20,479 nucleotides of DNA from Cellulomonadaceae bacterium (lineage in GTDB: Bacteria; Actinomycetota; Actinomycetes; Actinomycetales; Cellulomonadaceae). Shown here piece after piece: positions 8,131 through 14,540 of the stretch. Position 1 is the stretch's first letter. Every line of letters begins with the position of its first letter. The stretch spans positions 1-20,479 of the forward strand of contig JAITCS010000123.1 in NCBI GenBank assembly GCA_031282935.1. Direction: 5' to 3'. The notes under the pieces are model-generated. The model worked only from the letters and a program-made list of their open reading frames with translations, did no database searches and was not told where the DNA came from. Made by a program: the position numbers and the translations under genes.

Positions 8131-8349
8131 TCAACCGGCGGTTTCGCGCTTGGCTCGGAGCCGGTTTATTAGGACTGGCTCGGCGGCGGCGGCGGCAGGG
8201 TTATCAAGCAAGGTGTTTAGGGCCAGGTAATAGCGTGTCGCGGACAGACCAAGGCGCTCGCGCACTACTCTTTCCTTAGAGGCGGTGAACTTCCACCACT
8301 GCTTCTCTATGTCCAAAATGGCAAGGTCTTGCTCGCTTAATTCAGGCAT
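8131..8349 (-). CDS. DUF3263 family protein
   Basis: 72 aa from ATG 8349. It matches the actinobacterial DUF3263 pattern: LSEQDLAILDIEKQWWKF, then KERVVRERLGLSATRYYLALNTLLDNP, then a basic C terminus LINRLRAKRE. The SATRYYLALN segment looks like a small helix-turn-helix, so nucleic-acid binding is plausible, but the family role is unknown to me. The last codons and the TGA stop (GAAACCGCCGGTTGA) lie within an interspersed-repeat half-site, so a repeat appears to have set the C terminus (ETAG). It lies 189 bases downstream of the DsbA-like gene on the same strand, beyond a large inverted repeat, and may be transcribed separately. Confidence 0.85.
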   Translation of the reverse strand: MPELSEQDLAILDIEKQWWKFTASKERVVRERLGLSATRYYLALNTLLDNPAAAAAEPVLINRLRAKRETAG

Positions 8350-8388
8350 GAGCTATCGCCGCAAAGTGCTTGGGTGGCCGCAGCACGG

Positions 8389-8458
8389 GGTTTCGACAGG
8401 CGGGCGCGCGAGATAATGCGCGTCAACCGCCGGGTCGGCGCGCCCGCCTGCCGAAACC
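8389..8458. repeat. 21-bp inverted repeat in front of the DUF3263 gene
   Basis: The arms at 8389-8409 (GGTTTCGACAGGCGGGCGCGC) and 8438-8458 are reverse complements except for one position. The 28-base loop contains GCGCGTCAACCGCCGGG, part of the same repeat unit seen at 2343-2379. It could act as a terminator after the DsbA-like gene on the minus strand, or form a cruciform. Confidence 0.8.
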
Positions 8459-8461
8459 ACC

Positions 8462-8537
8462 AAAAACACTGCGCGGTTGCACCGCGCCCTTGCGCATTTA
8501 GTGTCCGGCTGGCAGGGGCCTAAAAACACCACCTTGA
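8462..8537 (+). repeat. Second repeat family, long copy
   Basis: AAAAACACTGCGCGGTTGCA then CCGCGCCCTT, continuing to GGCAGGGGCCTAAAAACACC. The same layout recurs at 19647-19722 with diverged middle parts, so the unit is about 75 bp. It directly follows the DsbA-like gene stop on the minus strand, and its GC-rich hairpin could help terminate transcription. Confidence 0.65.
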
Positions 8538-8538
8538 G

Positions 8539-9405
8539 CTAGTCGCCGACGGCAGCACCGGCGGTTGCGATGGCGGCAGGCAGGGCACCCGGATCGCTCC
8601 AGTCACCATCCCAACGCGCGCCGTCCAACATCACGGTGGGCGTGCCGAAACCGGAGGGGCCAACCAGGGCCGGGTCGCTGACCGCGCGCTGCGTGAGCGA
8701 AACCGCCCACTCGCCGTACGTGTTCATGGCCGTGCCGTCCTCGATACCGGCAGCGACGCCCGCAGGCACCCCGGCCTCAATGGCGAGCTCAGCCATCCGA
8801 GCGTTGCTCATGTCACCACCGGCGGCCTCGTTCGGCTGATTGTTGAACATGAGCTCGTGGAAGCGCAAGAAGTTCGCCGGGGACTGGCTGGCAACCCAAC
8901 CGGCTGCCGAAACAGCCCGCGTGGAGAACTGTGTGCGCGGGGTGAAGCGGTTCAGAATAGCCACCGGGTGCAACACCACGTTAGCCTCGCCGCTGTCAGC
9001 GAACTCGCGCATGTTCTCCAGGTTCACGGTCTCAAACAAGAGGCAAGCCGGGCACATGTAGTCGAAATAGACGTCAATCGTGGGCAGGTTCGGATCCACG
9101 GTGGAGGCCGTGCCGCCGCCCGCAGTCACCAAGAAACCGCCCTCAGGGGTGGTGTTCGCGGGGGTGTTGGCAACCTGCTCCATCGGCACCGGGGTGAAGT
9201 TAGGCACGGCGTTGCGGTTGTTCCACGGCTGCGCCACCAGCAAGAACACTGCGATCAGGGCAGCGAGCAGACCGCCCAAACCGCCCCAGATGAGCCGCTG
9301 GTTGCGGGCCTCTTGCGCCTGCTGCGCGGCCTGAATCCGGGCGGACTCGGCGCGCGCGGCGGCCCGAAGTTCTGCCTTGGTAGTCTTGGTGTCAGTGAGA
9401 GTCAC
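8539..9405 (-). CDS. Membrane-anchored DsbA-family thiol-disulfide oxidoreductase
   Basis: 288 aa from GTG 9405, with a G-rich sequence (GGGCGGGG) just upstream. Residues 1-38 are an Ala/Arg/Gln-rich, probably helical cytoplasmic segment. Residues 39-58 form one transmembrane helix. A linker leads to a thioredoxin-fold DsbA/Thioredoxin_4 domain (about 105-285): the strand IDVYFDYMCPACLLFE with CPAC at 118-121, a helical insertion, and the cis-Pro loop GTPTV (Pro256). It should act outside the membrane on secreted proteins. In Actinomyces and Corynebacterium the related MdbA forms disulfides in pilins. The cysteine pairs in the major pilin encoded nearby make that a reasonable inferred substrate. 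Confidence 0.88.
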   Translation of the reverse strand: MTLTDTKTTKAELRAAARAESARIQAAQQAQEARNQRLIWGGLGGLLAALIAVFLLVAQPWNNRNAVPNFTPVPMEQVANTPANTTPEGGFLVTAGGGTASTVDPNLPTIDVYFDYMCPACLLFETVNLENMREFADSGEANVVLHPVAILNRFTPRTQFSTRAVSAAGWVASQSPANFLRFHELMFNNQPNEAAGGDMSNARMAELAIEAGVPAGVAAGIEDGTAMNTYGEWAVSLTQRAVSDPALVGPSGFGTPTVMLDGARWDGDWSDPGALPAAIATAGAAVGD

Positions 9406-9680
9406 GTTCCCCGCCCTTAAAGTTTCGGTCTATTCACATAGCTTTGCTATCTTGATGTTAGCCGCACCACACCGGCCGGTTGGCGTGTTTTGCGCGCCAA
9501 GGCCCTGAAGCTGGCGCGCTCCGCTCCCGTATCCCCAATTCTGGCGGCTGAACCTGTCGAATAGTTGCCATAGGCGACATGGCGAGCTATGCTTAATCGC
9601 AGGTGGGGTGCGGCGACCTCCCGCAAGGGGCGAAATAAACCCGCATTAAAAGCAGGATTTCCACGCGCCCCGCCAGAACC
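9406..9680. other. Intergenic spacer with a structured element
   Basis: No credible gene. A small perfect hairpin ATAGC-TTT-GCTAT lies near 9438-9450 in the probable leader of the DsbA-like gene. At 9605-9675 GGGGTGC can pair with GCGCCCC, followed by GCCA. Inside are CCC-GCAA-GGG and an imperfect 5-bp stem with a 7-base loop ATTAAAA. The outline recalls a tRNA, but there is no T-arm and the core is too short. It may be the terminator of the minus-strand gene ending at 9681, or a decayed tRNA or attachment site at the edge of the accessory segment. Confidence 0.35.
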
Positions 9681-11063
9681 CTAGAAAATTCTATGCAACC
9701 CGTATGCATCTGCCACCCAAACTCTCTCAACCTGAAGGCGTAACGCCATCTCTTCTAAATATTTGGGGAAAGTTGCCGGTGTGACCCGATTTTCCCCTAA
9801 ATCTATGATGAAATTAGTTATCGGGACTCTACCAGGTTTTCTCGATTTAGCTACTTTATCTTTTACATTCTCCCCAATATTGGAGTAATCAACTTTCCCA
9901 AACACTTTGTCAGTTGCTTTTATCTCCACCGCTATGCCATGGTAGTCCGATAGAAACATGTCTGGGGTTGAAGGTTTTGTTCTCATATTCTTGAACGGGC
10001 TTTTGTAAGGAATAAGGTTCCAATCCCAAGCGAATATAGCGCGTTCATAAAACATAATTTCGTTAGGATAGGTTTCGCTTTCGGCAATCATTACAGGTAA
10101 CGCAGTTTTTCGCGCAACCCAATAAGACTTGCAATTTTCGCAGATTCTACTTCCGTAGTGCTCGCATGCGGGGAGTTCCTCGAATTGGGCCCGATGCTTG
10201 CTTAATCGCTCGGTGTTCCCGACCCCAGGGTCAGGGATATCGAAATCATCCGGTAGCCAACAACCGCACCAGCAGTTACACTGCCCGACACATTCACAAT
10301 TATTGTTAGTGCAGTTGCAATCGCAGAAACACCTGCAGATACAACCCGTATTGCTACCCATTTCTTTCAGCGCCGAGAAATATGTGGGCTGTACGGCACC
10401 TGTTGAATCCTTCTCTCGAGTGTCAATCTTGTTTCCCACCTGGTACTCCTTGCCTTTGCACGGCTTTACTTGTTTATTTGTCCGGGGTTGGTGAGGTGTT
10501 TCATGACCAGAAAGGGTTGTTCGCAGTTTTTCTACGATACGATGCCACACTAGCCCCCGATAGTTTCCCACTATGCGAACGTGGGTGACTTTAGCTAGCT
10601 GGCACTTACATTTCGCCATCGACAGTGATTTTAGGAACTGGTGAACCCAGTAACTGTCCGAAGCGCCGACCGCGCTGTCCCCGCGCAGGTTTGGTTTTCC
10701 GTTGATCCATTCACCGACTTGCCAGGGTACTCCCTCTTTCCACGGCTTTTTAGCTGTCTTCGCCTTACTCTTGAGGGGCAGGGCTGCTGCCGGTTCGGAA
10801 GTCTTAAGCTGCGCACGAGCCATTGACGTGCTATCCAAGGGGGTAGTTTCCCGATCCTCGGCGGTAACGAGTATGCGAGCCATTGCGCTTTCCTTTGCGT
10901 TGTCGGATTTTGCCTTCACCGAATAGATGTGCGCGTTTTCGTCCAAAACAGCCCGAGTCAGAAAATTTGCCGAAATTGGTAATTCGTTGGCGCTTAAAGC
11001 TGCAAGGCGCGCCTCTATCGCGTTTGGTTTCGTCCCTAACTCCGCCACAGAGCATATGTTCAC
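9681..11063 (-). CDS. Cysteine-rich protein with C-terminal PD-(D/E)XK-like nuclease domain, C-terminal part of a frameshifted gene
   Basis: 460 aa in this frame, from a GTG that is probably not the true start because the gene appears to continue from the fragment upstream. I do not recognise the full protein. Residues 241-268 hold 12 cysteines in 28 residues, mostly alternating (CICRCFCDC, CNCWCGC), like a metal-binding cluster. CEHYGSRICENC at 300-311 looks like another zinc site. The C-terminal part has PDMF (367-370), then VEIKA with Glu380 and Lys382. The pattern is PD-x(11)-E-x-K, followed by ITNFIIDLGENRVTPATF and a helix-strand end. This recalls the PD-(D/E)XK nucleases that tip CDI-type and other polymorphic toxins. 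There is no signal peptide and no visible immunity gene. G+C is clearly lower than in the flanking genes, suggesting acquisition. Confidence 0.6.
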   Translation of the reverse strand: MNICSVAELGTKPNAIEARLAALSANELPISANFLTRAVLDENAHIYSVKAKSDNAKESAMARILVTAEDRETTPLDSTSMARAQLKTSEPAAALPLKSKAKTAKKPWKEGVPWQVGEWINGKPNLRGDSAVGASDSYWVHQFLKSLSMAKCKCQLAKVTHVRIVGNYRGLVWHRIVEKLRTTLSGHETPHQPRTNKQVKPCKGKEYQVGNKIDTREKDSTGAVQPTYFSALKEMGSNTGCICRCFCDCNCTNNNCECVGQCNCWCGCWLPDDFDIPDPGVGNTERLSKHRAQFEELPACEHYGSRICENCKSYWVARKTALPVMIAESETYPNEIMFYERAIFAWDWNLIPYKSPFKNMRTKPSTPDMFLSDYHGIAVEIKATDKVFGKVDYSNIGENVKDKVAKSRKPGRVPITNFIIDLGENRVTPATFPKYLEEMALRLQVERVWVADAYGLHRIF

Positions 11064-11295
11064 TAGGGGGGACCAGGAGGAAAGCGCCGAAGGTCGAGCG
11101 ACCTAAATACCAGAAACCAAATAAAGGAACTTCCCCGAGTCTAACATTGTCGAGTTTTAGTTCAGTTGCATAAACACTGACTTGCGTTGGATCCTCAATG
11201 TTCCACAGTCCGTGATAGGCAACAGTAACTTCAGAAATCCAACGGTCATATTTTGCTTCGCTATCACCAATATGCCGTGTATATGCGCGAGGCAT
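11064..11295 (-). pseudogene. N-terminal part of the frameshifted cysteine-rich nuclease gene
   Basis: From ATG 11295 (GGTGAG 7 bases upstream; GTG 11307 is an alternative) the frame reads MPRAYTRHIGDSEAKYDRW and continues to FGAFLLVP at a run of six C on the minus strand (plus-strand G6 at 11066-11071). In the same frame the ORF goes on to 10831, but that part is Arg/Lys/Gly/Cys-rich out-of-frame sequence. The other frame reads naturally. With five C the two parts join as FLLVPLVNICSVAELG, giving one protein of about 537 aa over 9681-11295. The cause could be mutation, phase variation, programmed frameshifting or a sequencing error. Confidence 0.6.
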
Positions 11296-11307
11296 GGGGC
11301 TGCTCAC

Positions 11308-11583
11308 CGTGAATTTGGGCCTATCACCCTACCTACATCGGGGCCGGAGGGACGTTACTCCCCTAGGTGGTAGCTGGGGAGTGCACTTGGGGATGGGGGT
11401 CTCCCGAACCAAGGACTCTCGGGAGCGGTTTATGGGGAATAAATGGAATACGCTAGATGTAAAGAAGCAAGCAGGGATTATCGCAAGATGCTCTCCACTT
11501 ACTGTTCTTGGTGGCGCGGTGAATCCCTCAATAGCAGCCGCGCCGCTGCCTAGGAAAGTGCGGGGTGAACCACTAGCAGTTGG
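11308..11583. other. Intergenic region with two strong stems
   Basis: CTCCCGA and TCGGGAG (about 11401-11427) pair around 11-13 bases, and GGCGCGG and CCGCGCC (about 11513-11544) form a second stem. Neither is followed by a clear T-run on either strand. A plus-strand frame of 57 codons (11432-11605, GGAG six bases upstream of the ATG) crosses the region but looks unlike a protein I know. The spacer could hold a small RNA, a processed leader, or nothing functional. Confidence 0.3.
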
Positions 11584-11886
11584 TTATGCTACTTGGAGTC
11601 GGTAATCTCCGGTCACGAATTCTATGGCCATTTTGCCGCCAATCGCTTCAAGGTAGGAGCGGATGGTGGTGATTTTGGAATTGGAAATGTCGCCAGTTTC
11701 AATTTTCGATACTTGTTTTTGGGAGACACCGATTCTATCTGCTACTTGTTGCTGGGTAAGGCCAGCTTGTTCACGGATTTCTTTTAGGCGCCAGGCGCGA
11801 ACTTCAGCGAGCATTCGCTCTTTATGGCGCTCAACATTTTCACGATTAACGGGACGGATTCTTTCAAGGTCGGCTACGGTCATCAT
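11584..11886 (-). CDS. HigA-like antitoxin with XRE helix-turn-helix
   Basis: 100 aa from ATG 11886 (a second ATG follows directly), with a strong AAAGGAG site 7 bases upstream. Residues 34-63 form an XRE-type helix-turn-helix (LKEIREQAGLTQQQVADRIG then VSQKQVSKIE). Residues 70-92 resemble the C-terminal end of antitoxins paired with HigB/Gp49-like toxins. The start lies 23 bases inside the toxin gene, so the two are translationally linked. Such antitoxins neutralise the toxin by direct binding and usually repress their own promoter, probably here the one upstream of the toxin gene. Confidence 0.9.
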   Translation of the reverse strand: MMTVADLERIRPVNRENVERHKERMLAEVRAWRLKEIREQAGLTQQQVADRIGVSQKQVSKIETGDISNSKITTIRSYLEAIGGKMAIEFVTGDYRLQVA

Positions 11887-12238
11887 TATTCTGCTCCTTT
11901 AACTGTTTTAGGTGTTGCTCATATAGTTGTTCGGCAATGGGAATGTTTCTCTTGTACCATTTGCTCCAATCGCCTGCTTTATCGCCAGCAACCAAAAGGA
12001 TGCCTTGGCGTTTGGGGTCAAAGACAAACAGTATTCTGATTTCTGAACGGCCACTAGAACCCGGACGAAGCTCTTTCATATTTGCGTAGCGGGAGTTCGC
12101 GATGGTGTCAACCAGCGGGCGTCCGAGGTTTGGCCCAACTTGCTCCAATACCTCGATGGCAGCGTAAATCTGCTCCACGGCTTCATCATCTTGGGCCAAA
12201 ATCCACGGAGCGATCAACTCAACATCTACCACCCACAC
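11864..12238 (-). CDS. HigB/RelE-superfamily toxin (Gp49-like)
   Basis: 124 aa from GTG 12238. The segments GPNLGRPLVDTI, NMKELRPGS, SEIRILFVFDPKRQGILLVA and GDKAGDWSKWYKRNIPIAEQ match the Gp49-like branch of RelE-superfamily toxins, which cleave mRNA at the ribosome. The basic and aromatic residues of that core are present, so it looks intact. It is the first gene of the pair (toxin before antitoxin, as in HigBA). The C terminus (EQNNDDRSRP) is encoded within the antitoxin overlap. Confidence 0.9.
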   Translation of the reverse strand: MWVVDVELIAPWILAQDDEAVEQIYAAIEVLEQVGPNLGRPLVDTIANSRYANMKELRPGSSGRSEIRILFVFDPKRQGILLVAGDKAGDWSKWYKRNIPIAEQLYEQHLKQLKEQNNDDRSRP

Positions 12239-12244
12239 AACCCC

Positions 12245-12273
12245 ATCCTAGAACCTGCGTGTAGTAGTGTCAA
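12245..12273 (-). promoter_or_regulatory. Promoter of the toxin-antitoxin operon, probably leaderless
   Basis: On the minus strand a perfect -35 TTGACA (12268-12273) and a -10 TAGGAT (12245-12250) are separated by exactly 17 bases. Only six bases lie between the -10 and the toxin GTG, so transcription would start at or within a base or two of the start codon. AGGA within the -10 could also be read as a ribosome-binding site if transcription started further upstream. Confidence 0.75.
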
Positions 12274-12335
12274 TAAGTTAGCGACTAGATTCGGCGCAGG
12301 CGACTCCCCCGCGCTCGCTACCACCATCTGGTTTT

Positions 12336-14393
12336 TTACAGGATTGGCGGGGTAGGTAGGGGCCACCAATTTATTTCGATGGGGTGGCTGAAATGGCTCA
12401 CCGCTAAAACGGTGGCGCCTATCAAAAGCGCGACCAGGAATATGTAGGTGAGCGGGGAGCGCCCCGAAAAAGCCGTCAGCGCGAGGCGGGCGCCCAAGCG
12501 GGTGCGGGCGGAGTTCACCGCGAACCATGTGCTCAACATCGCGGACATGACCGCGAGCGCCACCCCGATCAGGTACGGGTGCGAGGCGAGCGGCCCCGCC
12601 GGGAGGTCGAAATGCCCAATTACCCACCAACACGCCGCCGCCACCAGCACGGCAACCCCGGCGCCCACCAGCAACTGCGGCAGCGCCCCCAGGATGGCCC
12701 GCAGCACAGTCCAAGGCGTTTTCGCGGCGACTACGGCCAGATCGTTCGCGCGGCGGCGCCCGGCCAGTTCGCGGCGATTGACCAAATCCTCCCAGGCGGT
12801 TCCGATTATCCGAGCAACAATCACCAGCACCGCGAAGGCGGCCAGCGCGAGCACCGGCCAGCCCGTTGCAATAGACACCAGCAGCGCGCCTAGGCCGAGC
12901 AAGATGGGGGTGCGGGGCGGGGGCACAGGGCGGCGATACCACGTGGGCGCGGCGGGGTAAGGCAGGGGGGCGGGGTCTGTTGGTTGGAGTTGTCCGGGTT
13001 GAAGTTGCTCGGGTTGGAGTTGGCCGGGTTGAAGTTGCTCGGGTAGAGGTTGTCCGGGCTGAGGTTCGGATTGGTGGGGCGCTTGGTCGGCGAACGCCCG
13101 GGTTTGGTTTCGGTCCGATTGAGCGCCTTGGGGTAGCTGGCTGGCACCTTCGAGGAGGTTCGGGTTGGCCAAGCCGGAAAGGGTTGGGATGTGCGCCCAA
13201 GCCAGGCGCTGGGTCGGGTTCCAAGGCAAGCCGGGGTACTGCTGAGTCGCGGCAAGTACGGGGAGAGTGGGATCTGCGCTGAGCCTGGAATCTAAGAAAG
13301 AACTGCCTAAATGCGTGGTGGCCACGGGGGCGATCATCGTTGGCTCAACCACGGGATACGCGATAGTCGGATCCACAAACTCGTCCGGATACGAAAGCGT
13401 TGGCGGGGTAACATCCGCCGGGTAGGCGAGCGTCGGAGGGACAACCTCTGCCGGATACGCGATTGTCGGAGTGACAAACTCGGAAGGGAATGCGCGCGTC
13501 GGTTGCATACGCTCCACCGGATACGCCACCGTCGGCGGCACAGCCTCCATCACCGCCACGGTCTGCACAGGCCCGGAGATTTCCAGCGAACGTCGCGCCT
13601 CATCACGATCCCGCCGGATGGCCTGCATTACCTCGGCAGGACTGGTGCGAACTGCAGGCTCCGGCGCCAGCGCGCCCATGAGAGCATCGGCAGTGCGCGG
13701 GGGCAGCCCCACCAAGTCGGCCCGACCCTGCCGCGTGCGCAGCAAAACATCATCGCGGGCGCCGCTGCCGAACGGGGGTCGCCCAGTGGCAGCGAACGCC
13801 AACACGGCCGCCCAACTCCACCAGTCCGTGCTGGGGGTGGGCGCCGAACCCTCCAACAACTCGGGGGCCAGAAAACCGGGCGTGCCCACCACATAGCCGG
13901 GCGGGGGCGGCTCGCTCAAATCGGAGGCCACCCCGAAATCGATCAGAACCGGCCCGCGTTCCGCTACGATCACATTCGCCGGCTTCACGTCACGGTGTAC
14001 CACGCCGGAAAGGTGAACATTTTGCAAGGCGGAACCGAGCTGGTCAGCGAGTTCAAACAAGTCCAAGGCGTCAAGCGGGCCGCCCTGATGGATTTCAGCC
14101 GAAAGAGTGGGGCCCTCGATAAGCTCAGTGACGATAAAAGCCTGCACGCCGTCGAGTTCGGCATCAATGACGGCGGCGACGTTCGGGTCGCGCAGGCGCT
14201 GCAGCACCGACACCTCGTGCTGCATCAGCAGCCGAGCGTCGGGGTCAATGTCCAAGTGCGGGTGCAAAAGTTTTATCGCAACTGGCTGCCCGCCGTCGTC
14301 CTGCGCCGAATAAACCGCCCCCGAAGCGCCCGCGCCCAACCGCGACCCAATGGTGTACCCACCGATTCGCGTGCCCGGCGCCAACCCCTCCAT
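12336..14393 (-). CDS. Membrane-anchored Hanks-type serine/threonine protein kinase
   Basis: 685 aa from ATG 14393. The kinase domain (about 10-265) has the glycine loop GAGASGAVY (20-28), Lys41 in VAIK, Glu60, HRDVKPAN (133-140, catalytic Asp135), DFG (152-154) and APE (176-178), so it should be active. Six 11-residue repeats of the form PT-x-A-Y-P plus five residues (287-349) and QLQP(G/E) repeats (452-471) make a long juxtamembrane linker, whose Thr residues could be phosphorylated. The C terminus has about four to five hydrophobic helices (495-670) instead of PASTA domains. It diverges from the DUF4129/MoxR operon, so that machinery is a candidate substrate; this is inference. Confidence 0.93.
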   Translation of the reverse strand: MEGLAPGTRIGGYTIGSRLGAGASGAVYSAQDDGGQPVAIKLLHPHLDIDPDARLLMQHEVSVLQRLRDPNVAAVIDAELDGVQAFIVTELIEGPTLSAEIHQGGPLDALDLFELADQLGSALQNVHLSGVVHRDVKPANVIVAERGPVLIDFGVASDLSEPPPPGYVVGTPGFLAPELLEGSAPTPSTDWWSWAAVLAFAATGRPPFGSGARDDVLLRTRQGRADLVGLPPRTADALMGALAPEPAVRTSPAEVMQAIRRDRDEARRSLEISGPVQTVAVMEAVPPTVAYPVERMQPTRAFPSEFVTPTIAYPAEVVPPTLAYPADVTPPTLSYPDEFVDPTIAYPVVEPTMIAPVATTHLGSSFLDSRLSADPTLPVLAATQQYPGLPWNPTQRLAWAHIPTLSGLANPNLLEGASQLPQGAQSDRNQTRAFADQAPHQSEPQPGQPLPEQLQPGQLQPEQLQPGQLQPTDPAPLPYPAAPTWYRRPVPPPRTPILLGLGALLVSIATGWPVLALAAFAVLVIVARIIGTAWEDLVNRRELAGRRRANDLAVVAAKTPWTVLRAILGALPQLLVGAGVAVLVAAACWWVIGHFDLPAGPLASHPYLIGVALAVMSAMLSTWFAVNSARTRLGARLALTAFSGRSPLTYIFLVALLIGATVLAVSHFSHPIEINWWPLPTPPIL

Positions 14394-14399
14394 ACGACA

Positions 14400-14405
14400 A
14401 TGCTA
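14400..14405 (-). promoter_or_regulatory. Candidate -10 of the kinase gene, leaderless type
   Basis: TAGCAT lies six bases upstream of the kinase ATG on the minus strand and no ribosome-binding site is visible. The spacing matches that of the toxin gene. No clear -35 is present. Confidence 0.45.
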
Positions 14406-14527
14406 ACCCACGCCCGCGAGCGCCCCGCCAACCCCCGCCCAGGTTTCTCAAACCAGCGCAAAATCTCGGTGGGGAGGGTGGGGAAACGGAAAACGCCAGG
14501 GTTGTTTGGGGGTTTTGCGTGGTGGGG

Positions 14528-14533
14528 TACTGT
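14528..14533 (+). promoter_or_regulatory. Candidate -10 of the DUF4129 operon, leaderless type
   Basis: TACTGT lies seven bases before ATG 14541 and no ribosome-binding site precedes the start. With the kinase element it makes the 147-base gap between the divergent genes a bidirectional promoter region. The -35 is weak. Confidence 0.45.
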
Positions 14534-14540
14534 TTGTGGT

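Noticed and set aside
9605..9675. A functional tRNA gene
   Set aside because: The acceptor-like stem is present, but the core is too short and no T-arm or TTC loop can be formed.
13311..14540. Long upstream extension of the DUF4129 frame
   Set aside because: It runs antisense through the kinase gene with Arg/His-rich shadow composition. The DUF4129 protein begins at 14541 behind a leaderless-type -10.
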